14,084 nucleotides of DNA from JANLIQ01 sp964358205 (GTDB lineage: Bacteria; Patescibacteriota; UBA1384; 2-12-FULL-50-11), in contig CAYHNZ010000023.1 of assembly GCA_964358205.1 (NCBI GenBank), forward strand, positions 1 through 14,084, given 5' to 3'. The translations under genes were made by a program, and so were the position numbers. Each line of letters begins with the position of its first letter. Positions within the stretch are counted from its first letter, which is position 1. Positions 1-5,577 of the stretch are shown piece by piece. The notes under the pieces are model-generated. The model saw only the letters and a program-made list of their open reading frames with translations. It was not told where the DNA came from and made no database searches.

Positions 1-188
1 GTGTCGTACGACAAATTCCCAACATATAATTTCTTTGCCATTCAATTTTCTTTCTAATCTATTTTCCTTTAATTAATTCCAGACGACCTACTCCCTGTCT
101 TTAACAAAATAAGTATGAAGGATTGTAGGGCGAATGCAAGCGATTTTCATAGAAAAATAACGGACCTCCTGGAGAAACGACAATAGAA

Positions 189-479
189 TCAATCAGTGAT
201 AAATAAAGAATGGAAAATTATAAAGAGAATCACAGCTACCCCTAAAAGAATAGATAGTAGAACCGAAGTAGAGCTGTCTTGATATTTCCTTTTAGCAATT
301 ACCCCGATGATAAAAGCAATGATGCTGGTGGGGAACGCAATGGCCGAAGTCACATCCCACCAATGATCATCGAAATTTAGAATGTCTAAAACTTTAACGA
401 GAAATACGGAAACGATAACGGCTATCAAGAAAATGACGTGAAGCCCAACTGACCACTTACCTAAGATAGTTTTTGGCAT
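189..479 (-). CDS. Small three-helix membrane protein, function unknown
   Basis: The 96-residue product has three hydrophobic segments, at about residues 11-33, 43-62 and 72-92. A basic loop (AKRKYQ, about 62-67) separates helices 2 and 3, so it is predicted to be a small integral membrane protein. No catalytic motif or family signature is visible and I assign no function. The ATG start is well supported: an AAGGAG ribosome binding site (plus-strand ctcctt at 485-490) lies five bases upstream, and a TATAAT box lies about 22 bases before the start. The gene follows the tRNA-Ser gene on the same strand and could be read from the tRNA transcript or from its own -10 box. Confidence 0.7.
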   Translation of the reverse strand: MPKTILGKWSVGLHVIFLIAVIVSVFLVKVLDILNFDDHWWDVTSAIAFPTSIIAFIIGVIAKRKYQDSSTSVLLSILLGVAVILFIIFHSLFITD

Positions 480-500
480 AGATTCTCCTTGACCAAGTTC

Positions 501-506
501 ATTATA
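501..506 (-). promoter_or_regulatory. -10 box for the 189-479 membrane protein gene
   Basis: The minus strand reads TATAAT, a perfect -10 match, about 22 bases upstream of the ATG at 479 and just after the tRNA 3' end. No convincing -35 hexamer is present because that position falls inside the tRNA gene. It may be a weak internal promoter or chance. The AAGGAG site at 485-490 lies between it and the start codon. Confidence 0.4.
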
Positions 507-517
507 CTACTTTCCCT

Positions 518-607
518 TGGCGGAGAGGGTGGGAGTCGAACCCACGAGACCCTTGCGAGTCAACGACGTTTCCAACGTCGCGCCATAGGCCACTAGGCGA
601 CCTCTCC
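518..607 (-). tRNA. tRNA-Ser (anticodon GGA)
   Basis: Read on the minus strand, the sequence folds as a class II tRNA. The acceptor stem is GGAGAGG/CCTCTCC (601-607 with 522-528). The anticodon stem is CGACG/CGTCG around loop TTGGAAA, with anticodon GGA at 571-573. A long variable arm forms GACTC-GCAA-GGGTC. The T arm is GTGGG-TTCGACT-CCCAC. The discriminator base is G and the CCA end is encoded in the DNA (518-520). The long variable arm and G73 discriminator are serine identity features; the GGA anticodon reads UCC and UCU codons. There is no intron. Confidence 0.97.
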
Positions 608-610
608 TGA

Positions 611-631
611 AGAAAGTCCGGGGGACTTTCT
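611..631. repeat. Perfect short hairpin before the tRNA
   Basis: AGAAAGTCC and GGACTTTCT form a nine-base-pair stem around a GGG loop, ending four bases before the 5' end of tRNA-Ser on the minus strand. In the tRNA precursor it would be a leader hairpin next to the RNase P cleavage site. No U tract follows on either strand, so it is unlikely to be a terminator. Confidence 0.5.
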
Positions 632-637
632 GAACGG

Positions 638-686
638 AAATTACCGCTTTCGCCAAAATTGTATCTGGGCGAAAGTGAGGTAATTT
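638..686. repeat. Imperfect inverted repeat enclosing a possible tRNA promoter box
   Basis: The left arm (638-654, AAATTACC then CTTTCGCC) is the reverse complement of the right arm (668-686, GGCGAAAG then GGTAATTT), apart from a short mismatch in the middle. The 13-base loop contains, on the minus strand, TACAAT (658-663), a plausible -10 box about 50 bases upstream of tRNA-Ser. The gap 608-870 holds no gene that I can support; it contains this repeat, the hairpin at 611-631 and the mazE promoter. Confidence 0.5.
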
Positions 687-832
687 AAGACTACTTTACT
701 TCGAACGAAGGCAGAAGCGAGCTTAAGCGACAATTTGCGACGCAGTCATCAAATCGTTCCTTTGTATTTTACCTGATTTTCAGGTTGAATTCATCTAGTC
801 TAATGGCTGGGGATTTAATAGGGGGCAAACTC

Positions 833-861
833 TTGACAGAGCTGGCCAATGTAGATACCTT
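833..861 (+). promoter_or_regulatory. Promoter of the mazEF pair
   Basis: A perfect -35 TTGACA (833-838) is followed after 17 bases by TACCTT (856-861), a weak -10. Transcription would start near 868, only about three bases before the mazE ATG. No Shine-Dalgarno sequence precedes that ATG, which suggests a leaderless or near-leaderless message. The -35 call is solid; the -10 is less certain. Confidence 0.6.
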
Positions 862-870
862 GTAATTACT

Positions 871-1113
871 ATGAAAACTACCATTGTTAGTATTGGCAAC
901 TCTCGAGGGGTGCGAATTCCTAAACCCCTGCTGGAGGAGAGTGGCTTGGGCATAAATGTTGAGCTCAAGGTGAGAAAGGGCGAGATAAAAATCGTTCCCG
1001 CTCGATTAGAGTCAAAAACAGCCAGTCTTAACGAGGAATATCTTCTTAGCCTAAGTAGTCTCAAGGATTGGGATACTCCGGAAGAAGACGCCGCATGGGC
1101 TCATTTGCAGTAG
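871..1113 (+). CDS. mazE: MazE-like antitoxin (SpoVT/AbrB fold)
   Basis: This 80-residue protein begins with the swapped-hairpin AbrB motif: KTTIVSIGNSRGVRIPK at residues 2-18, then a GLGINVELKV strand pair and GEIKIVPAR. These N-terminal features bind DNA and usually repress the toxin-antitoxin operon. The acidic C-terminal tail (about 51-80, rich in E, D and S, with WDTPEEDAAW) is the kind of flexible segment that wraps around and blocks MazF. Its stop lies inside the toxin gene, which overlaps it by 19 bases. No ribosome binding site is seen before the start, in keeping with a near-leaderless transcript. Assignment to the family is firm; antitoxin activity is inferred from the partner gene. 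Confidence 0.9.
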   Translation: MKTTIVSIGNSRGVRIPKPLLEESGLGINVELKVRKGEIKIVPARLESKTASLNEEYLLSLSSLKDWDTPEEDAAWAHLQ

Positions 1114-1424
1114 GCGAAGTGGTGCTCGTCCCCTTCCCGTTCGCCGACTTCTCCGGTTTCAAGAAGCGGCCAGCGTTGGTGATTGGCCGGGCCGAGTTTG
1201 ATAATTTAATCCTCTGCCAAATTACCTCCCAATCTAAAACCAGTGCCACAGCCATCAAGCTGACCGATCAAGATTTCCAGACGGGCGGGCTAAAAATTGT
1301 CAGTTTCGTCCGACCCGATAAACTGATTACGGTTGATCAAGCCGTCGTTCAAGCCAAGGTCGGATTATTGAAAGTGAAAAAAATCGACACGATTAAAACC
1401 GCCGTCCGAAAACTGTTTAAGTAG
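1095..1424 (+). CDS. mazF: MazF/PemK-family endoribonuclease toxin
   Basis: The 109-residue product has the PemK/MazF signature: VGEVVLVPFPFADFSGFKKRPALVIG near the N terminus, with the conserved RP-ALV strand, and LCQITSQ, equivalent to the conserved T-S motif. MazF toxins are sequence-specific ribonucleases that cut mRNA or other RNA and are neutralised by MazE. The ATG at 1095 is preferred because GGAAG (1080-1084) lies ten bases upstream and the protein then starts at the usual point of the fold. A TTG at 1068 would add nine non-family residues. It overlaps mazE by 19 bases, so translation is probably coupled. There is no terminator before dnaG. Confidence 0.92.
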   Translation: MGSFAVGEVVLVPFPFADFSGFKKRPALVIGRAEFDNLILCQITSQSKTSATAIKLTDQDFQTGGLKIVSFVRPDKLITVDQAVVQAKVGLLKVKKIDTIKTAVRKLFK

Positions 1425-1432
1425 TTTACCTA

Positions 1433-1483
1433 ATGAGCACAAACGAAATTGAAGAGATGTCGCTTCGCTCGCTTCTTCATTAA
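1433..1483 (+). CDS. 16-codon reading frame copying the DnaG N terminus
   Basis: ATG at 1433 opens a short frame ending in TAA (1481-1483). Its first eight residues, MSTNEIEE, equal the first eight of DnaG, whose ATG lies exactly 63 bases (21 codons) further on in the same frame. Five of the eight codons differ, all synonymously, including Ser AGC against TCA. The remaining codons (MSLRSLLH) come from a TCGCTTCGCTCGCTTCTT stretch that resembles a dispersed GAAGCGAGCGAAGCGA repeat. It has no clear ribosome binding site. It could be a leader peptide, a remnant of an older dnaG start, or an assembly artefact joining strain variants. Expression is unproven. Confidence 0.3.
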   Translation: MSTNEIEEMSLRSLLH

Positions 1484-1495
1484 ACAATAAAAAAG

Positions 1496-3265
1496 ATGTC
1501 AACAAATGAGATAGAAGAAGTTAAACAGCGTTTAGATTTGGTTGAGCTGGTCGGCCAGTACGTGACGCTCAAAAAAGCTGGCGCTAACTACAAGGCCAGT
1601 TGTCCATTTCACCAGGAGAAAACAGCCTCATTAATGGTCAGTCCGGAAAAACAGATTTGGAAGTGCTTCGGTTGCGGCAAGGGTGGCGATCACTACAAGT
1701 TTGTGATGGAGGCGGAACACTTGGAGTTCGGCGACGCTCTCCGGTTGCTGGCTCAAAAAACTGGGGTGACTCTTCAAAGCCGAACCCGCTCCGAATACCA
1801 GACCCAGGACAGTAAAAGTAATCTTTATCAGATAAACCGAGCCTGCGCCAAGGTTTTTCAGACAATTCTACTTGAACGGGATGCTGGTAAGAGTGCGCTA
1901 GAGTATCTGAAAAAACGGGGTATCAAAGTAGAAACAATCAAGCAATTCGCCATTGGCTACGCCCCCAAAGGGTTTGATCTAAAGAGTTTGCTACTTAAGC
2001 ATGGTTTCACGTCTAGCGACCTGGCTAAGGCCGGTTCCCCAGAACGCTTTTACGACCGGATTATGTTCCCGATTTTCGATGTCTTAAGCAATCCAGTTGG
2101 TTTTACCGGCCGGGTGAGTCCGCCAGCTGGCGGCGAGCCAAAATACCTCAATTCGCCCGAAACGCCGATTTTCAATAAAAGTCGAGTCTTGTACGGCCTA
2201 AACCTAGCCAAAGCGGCTTTGAAAGAAAAAAACTTTGTTGTATTGGTTGAGGGCCAGATGGATGTTGTAGCGCTCCATCAAGGTAGCGTTACTAACGCCG
2301 TCGCCTCCTCCGGCACGGCCATTACCGACGGCCAACTCCAGATATTAAGCAAATATACCCCAAATTTTTTACTGGCCTTCGATAACGACACGGCAGGTAG
2401 GGCGACAACCAAAAAAGTGGTCGAGATGCTCCTCAAGCTCGACCTCAATTCCAAAGTCATTGATTTTGGCCAGTATAAAGATGCCGGCGAGCTGTTTGAA
2501 AAAGACCCAGATGCTTGGGCGCCGGCGGCCACTCAAGCCAAGGAGGGCATTGAATGGTGGATCGCTGGCGAAATTGCTGCTGCTGGCCAACTAGACTTCA
2601 TCGAAAACAAAAAGAAAGTTATCAAGGCGATGTTGCCAATTCTGGGGCTAATCACCGACCCGACCCGGCTCGATCACTATGCTCAACGTCTAGCCCTAGC
2701 CGTCGGCGTTAAGACCGAGAGTGTGTATGAGTCGATCGGAAAAAGCAGACTAGCAACTAGCAGTCTAGCTTCTAGCCAGCCAGGAGCCAGAAGCCAGTTG
2801 CCAGCTGCTTCGTCAGCTTTGCTGACGACCGAAGAGCAGTTCTTGGCTCTGGCGATCGCCAAACCGGCTTTAATAGTTGAACGAAAGAAGGATTATGACG
2901 AAATTGTTTGGCAGTCTGTCGAGACCACCACCATTGCCGAAGCTCTAAAAAAATTATATACTGACACCACTTTGGTTAAATCACCGACCCAGTTTCTCTC
3001 AAAGGTGAAAAGCACTCTTGGCCCCGATTTAGAGGGGAAGATCGACTCGTGGCAATTTTGGGTTTCTGGCGAGTGGCCGGAGCTCACTGACGAGACCGCA
3101 AGGGGCCTGATTGACGAAAAGGTTGGTCGTCTAGCAACCAAGAACTACGATTTAAAGAAAGAGAACTTGGCTCGAGCCATCAAGAAAGCGCAAATGGCCG
3201 GTGACATTAGCGAGGTTAAGAGACTAATGGCGACCTTGAGCGAACTAACGAAGGAAGGGAAGTGA
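1496..3265 (+). CDS. dnaG: DNA primase DnaG
   Basis: DnaG makes the RNA primers for DNA replication at the fork together with the replicative helicase. The 589-residue length fits the family. The N-terminal CHC2 zinc-binding domain shows C36-x2-H39-x17-C57-x2-C60. The middle RNA polymerase domain contains the YFDR-like ERFYDRIMFPI and GFTGR motifs. The TOPRIM core follows, with VEGQMDV (catalytic Glu252) and the metal-binding DND at 296-298. A low-complexity linker at about 417-445 (Ser/Ala/Gln rich, encoded by CTAGC and GCCAG repeats) leads into a divergent C-terminal helicase-interaction region. No Shine-Dalgarno sequence precedes the ATG at 1496. It sits 71 bases after mazF with no terminator between, and rpoD follows 136 bases later. 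Confidence 0.97.
   Translation: MSTNEIEEVKQRLDLVELVGQYVTLKKAGANYKASCPFHQEKTASLMVSPEKQIWKCFGCGKGGDHYKFVMEAEHLEFGDALRLLAQKTGVTLQSRTRSEYQTQDSKSNLYQINRACAKVFQTILLERDAGKSALEYLKKRGIKVETIKQFAIGYAPKGFDLKSLLLKHGFTSSDLAKAGSPERFYDRIMFPIFDVLSNPVGFTGRVSPPAGGEPKYLNSPETPIFNKSRVLYGLNLAKAALKEKNFVVLVEGQMDVVALHQGSVTNAVASSGTAITDGQLQILSKYTPNFLLAFDNDTAGRATTKKVVEMLLKLDLNSKVIDFGQYKDAGELFEKDPDAWAPAATQAKEGIEWWIAGEIAAAGQLDFIENKKKVIKAMLPILGLITDPTRLDHYAQRLALAVGVKTESVYESIGKSRLATSSLASSQPGARSQLPAASSALLTTEEQFLALAIAKPALIVERKKDYDEIVWQSVETTTIAEALKKLYTDTTLVKSPTQFLSKVKSTLGPDLEGKIDSWQFWVSGEWPELTDETARGLIDEKVGRLATKNYDLKKENLARAIKKAQMAGDISEVKRLMATLSELTKEGK
2750..2827. repeat. Short repeats and hairpin inside the dnaG linker
   Basis: Four copies of CTAGC (2750, 2757, 2765 and 2772) are followed by four copies of GCCAG (2775, 2786, 2793 and 2800). 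A perfect hairpin CGTCAGC-TTT-GCTGACG then occupies 2811-2827. All lie inside the coding frame of dnaG, at the boundary between the catalytic core and the C-terminal region. They look like intergenic-type repeat DNA that entered in frame. Confidence 0.6.
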
Positions 3266-3270
3266 TGATG

Positions 3271-3377
3271 AATTTTCAATTTTCAATTTTCAATTTTCAA
3301 GAAATTTTCAATAACTTAATTTTCAATGAAAATTGGGGCATTGATCATTCATTGAAAACTGGAAATTGTGAATTGTT
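3271..3377. repeat. AATTTTC tandem repeat and long inverted repeat between dnaG and rpoD
   Basis: Four perfect head-to-tail copies of the heptamer AATTTTC occupy 3271-3298. Further on, TTGAAAACTGGAAATTG (within 3350-3370) is nearly the reverse complement of the repeat block, and AATTTTCA/TGAAAATT forms a smaller palindrome near 3319-3336. The whole gap could fold into one long A/U-rich hairpin in the dnaG-rpoD transcript. No strong -35/-10 pair for rpoD is visible in it, so rpoD may be read from upstream. Confidence 0.7.
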
Positions 3378-3401
3378 AATTGCGACCGAAGGGAGTTGCC
3401 G

Positions 3402-4523
3402 ATGACTAAAGCCGTTCCCAAAAAGATTAAACAAGATTCTGGATTAACCTTCCCAGAAGAATTGATGTATTTGATCCGTAAGGGTCGAATTCACGGTTTT
3501 GTCACCCACAAAGAAATTTTACAGGCCTATAGCGAACCAGAAAACGACCTGGAAATGATTGATGCTTTCTTGCGTTATATCGGGCAGATTGGTGTCGAAA
3601 TTCGCGACGCCAAGCCTTTACTAGATATCCCGGGTGTTGACGACGGCAAGAAGAAGCCGGCCAAAGACGACGAGCTGTCCGGCATTTCTGAAGATTCTGT
3701 TCGAATGTATCTGCGTGAAATTGGCCAATATCCGCTTTTGACTGGTGATGAAGAAGTTCGTTTTGCCAAAAGAATTGAGCGCGGTGATAAGTCGGCCAAA
3801 CGGCGTTTGGCCGAAGCCAACCTTCGTCTCGTCGTCTCGATTGCTAAAAAATATATCGGCCGAGGCTTGTCGTTACTGGATTTAATTCAAGAGGGCAACC
3901 TGGGTTTACAGCGAGCGGTCGAGAAATTTGATTACCACCGCGGTTTTAAATTCTCCACCTACGCTACCTGGTGGATTCGTCAAGCCATTACTCGAGCGAT
4001 CGCCGATCAAGCCCGAACGATTCGGATTCCGGTACATATGGTCGAGACAATCAACCGTTTTATGCGAGCTCAACGGGAACTGCAACAAGAACTCGGCCGC
4101 GAACCGAATAACGAAGAGCTGGCCAAAAAACTCGGTGTCGAAATGGACAAGCTCGAGCACATTCAACGTATTTCCCAGGAGACGGTGTCGTTGGAAAGCC
4201 CGGTTGGCGACGAAGGCGAGTCGACTCTAGGAGACTTCATCGAGGACAAACAAACGATGTCGCCTGAAGAACAGGCGATTTATCGCCTGATGAAAGGCCA
4301 CGTCGAGGACTCGATGTCGATTCTCACTCCCCGCGAACAGAAAATTCTCCGAATGCGTTTTGGTCTGGAGGACGCTGGGCACGCTGGCCGCACCCACACG
4401 CTAGAAGAAGTTGGTAAAGAATTCGGCGTTACCCGTGAGCGTATCCGCCAAATTGAAGCCAAAGCTTTGCAGAAATTAAAGAAACACGAAGAAGCCAGTA
4501 AGTTGAGAGACTACTTGAACTAG
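3402..4523 (+). CDS. rpoD: Primary RNA polymerase sigma factor RpoD (SigA)
   Basis: This is the housekeeping sigma70, which directs RNA polymerase to -35/-10 promoters. The 373-residue length matches short SigA-type proteins. A region 1.1-like part spans about 15-70, region 1.2 starts at DSVRMYLREIGQYPLL (98-113), and region 2 runs about 133-210 with the -10 recognition helix FSTYATWWIRQAI at 184-196. Region 3 is about 211-290 and region 4 about 305-373, with the -35 helix-turn-helix FGVTRERIRQIEAKAL. Region 4.1 has a few extra residues (EDAGHAGRTHTL) compared with common SigA. The ATG at 3402 is chosen because GGGAG (3391-3395) lies six bases before it; the in-frame TTG at 3396 abuts that site. 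It follows dnaG as in the macromolecular-synthesis operon and ends at a shared terminator. Confidence 0.97.
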   Translation: MTKAVPKKIKQDSGLTFPEELMYLIRKGRIHGFVTHKEILQAYSEPENDLEMIDAFLRYIGQIGVEIRDAKPLLDIPGVDDGKKKPAKDDELSGISEDSVRMYLREIGQYPLLTGDEEVRFAKRIERGDKSAKRRLAEANLRLVVSIAKKYIGRGLSLLDLIQEGNLGLQRAVEKFDYHRGFKFSTYATWWIRQAITRAIADQARTIRIPVHMVETINRFMRAQRELQQELGREPNNEELAKKLGVEMDKLEHIQRISQETVSLESPVGDEGESTLGDFIEDKQTMSPEEQAIYRLMKGHVEDSMSILTPREQKILRMRFGLEDAGHAGRTHTLEEVGKEFGVTRERIRQIEAKALQKLKKHEEASKLRDYLN

Positions 4524-4545
4524 CAATCAGGAAAGAAGATGCGGA

Positions 4546-4578
4546 AAAGCCCCGGACGCTTGTGGCGCTCGGGGCTTT
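4546..4578. terminator. Terminator between convergent rpoD and the KH-like gene
   Basis: AAAGCCCCG (4546-4554) pairs with CGGGGCTTT (4570-4578), and an inner CGC/GCG extends the stem. The minus-strand read ends in GGGGCTTTTCC, and the plus-strand read ends in a shorter TTT. It lies between the 3' ends of two converging genes and probably serves both. Confidence 0.8.
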
Positions 4579-4599
4579 CGGTCGGGTTGGGGTAGCTGA

Positions 4600-5406
4600 T
4601 TAGGCTGTGGCGGAGGATTTAGTCGCCCTCTTCCTAGCAACTTCCTTCGCTGGAGGTTCGACAACCAGTGTTGTCGACGCCACCTTCGCTTCGTCCGGTG
4701 CTACGACAGCCTCGGTCGCAGGCTGATCCGGAGTGATAGCCGGTGTCACCTCCACAGGGTCTTTTCCCACAGGGTTGTTTGCGAGAAGGGTTTCGAGATC
4801 GGCCGGCGGCGCCCATTTCTGGATCCAGAAGTGAACGTTGGCGTTGGGCACGAAGAGCGTCCCCAATGCCTTGATGTTGGCGCCGCTTGTCCCGATAACG
4901 CGCCTGGTCATCTCTGCGTCTTCCGGGACAGTCAGGACGATGGTTGTCTTCGGAGCGTTCCCCTCTTTCTCCGTGACGATCTCTTTGTGAACGCGGAGCT
5001 TCGATCGCTCCTCGTTGCCCGGTCTGGGCAAGCTCGTGTCGCGGTTGCGACAGCCGCCCGGGGTTAGCTGGTAGAGCTGCTCCATAATCTTAAGCGCTTC
5101 TTCGCCAGCGTACTCGACCCGTGCCAGAAGCAAGAGACGAATGATGGTGACGAACTGGGCGAGCGTTGCCGGACACTGACTTAACTCCCAGAAATCCCCG
5201 AGGACGCGAAATGTCGCATCGTAACGGCTACCACACCTGATCTGTAGTGGCATGCCCTCCTCGCGAGCTTGATTCATGGCGTGTAGTTCTTTGAAGATCC
5301 CAGTGAGAAGCTCGTTGCGAGCGATCAGATCCCGCTCCACTCGGTTGGTGCTGATGTTGAAAGCGGTAATGTTGCCACTACCGTCTAGTACCTTAGAAAT
5401 AATCAT
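4600..5406 (-). CDS. Protein with a KH-like RNA-binding motif, otherwise unknown
   Basis: The 268-residue product shows a KH-type signature at about 153-197: a beta strand (KTTIVLTVP), then MTRRVIGTSGANIKALG with the GxxG loop at G172-G175, then a strand NVHFWIQ. KH domains bind single-stranded RNA or DNA. Here the loop reads GTSG, lacking the usual basic residue, so binding is uncertain. The N-terminal 115 residues are mainly helical and match nothing I recognise. The last 70 residues are a Pro/Ala/Glu-rich tail ending in a basic KRATKSSATA stretch. It has a good promoter (5456-5483), an AAGGTAGG site before the ATG and a terminator, so it is a stand-alone unit. Base composition looks more G+C-rich than rpoD. 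A cytoplasmic RNA-associated role is inference. Confidence 0.7.
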   Translation of the reverse strand: MIISKVLDGSGNITAFNISTNRVERDLIARNELLTGIFKELHAMNQAREEGMPLQIRCGSRYDATFRVLGDFWELSQCPATLAQFVTIIRLLLLARVEYAGEEALKIMEQLYQLTPGGCRNRDTSLPRPGNEERSKLRVHKEIVTEKEGNAPKTTIVLTVPEDAEMTRRVIGTSGANIKALGTLFVPNANVHFWIQKWAPPADLETLLANNPVGKDPVEVTPAITPDQPATEAVVAPDEAKVASTTLVVEPPAKEVARKRATKSSATA

Positions 5407-5455
5407 GTTAACCTACCTTATTACTAGAGCCCGAATGCCCTAATGTAATATCTGC

Positions 5456-5483
5456 ATTATATAGACTTTCTCTGAAAAGTCAA
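5456..5483 (-). promoter_or_regulatory. Sigma70 promoter of the KH-like gene
   Basis: The minus strand reads TTGACT (5478-5483), a 16-base spacer and a perfect TATAAT (5456-5461). Transcription would begin near 5449, giving a leader of about 43 bases. The first 12 bases, TTGACTTTTCAG, are identical to those of the promoter at 6950-6978. Confidence 0.85.
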
Positions 5484-5525
5484 GATAAATAGCCCGAAAA
5501 ATTTGATTCAAAAATGGGAGGGATC

Positions 5526-5558
5526 AAAAAAGAGGGCCGAACATTTGCTGTTCGGCCC
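5526..5558 (-). terminator. Terminator of the repeat surface protein gene
   Basis: On the minus strand GGGCCGAACA pairs with TGTTCGGCCC (ten base pairs, loop GCAAA) and is followed by TCTTTTTT. It lies 20 bases after the stop at 5578 and separates this gene from the KH-like gene's promoter. Confidence 0.93.
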
Positions 5559-5577
5559 CCAGGGGAGTCCTTGCGGA

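Noticed and set aside
3..12. GTCGTACGAC palindrome at the window edge.
   Set aside because: It is only ten bases long, with no partner or nearby gene start, and is too short to interpret.
88..150. A 20-codon minus-strand frame preceded by a perfect AGGAGGT (164-170).
   Set aside because: The spacing to the ATG is 13 bases, longer than usual, the peptide resembles nothing, and the gap 1-188 shows no promoter or terminator for it. The AGGAGGT may be chance. Nothing else is supported in 1-188.
795..1258. Minus-strand frames opposite mazE and mazF.
   Set aside because: The plus-strand proteins match well-known families with coupled starts, whereas the antisense frames show no motif.
1433..1495. 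Extending dnaG to the upstream ATG at 1433.
   Set aside because: The frame is the same, but a TAA at 1481-1483 interrupts it, and the family N terminus fits the start at 1496.
3271..3298. Possible CRISPR array from the regular AATTTTC units.
   Set aside because: The units are seven bases, directly adjacent and without spacers, so this is a simple tandem repeat.
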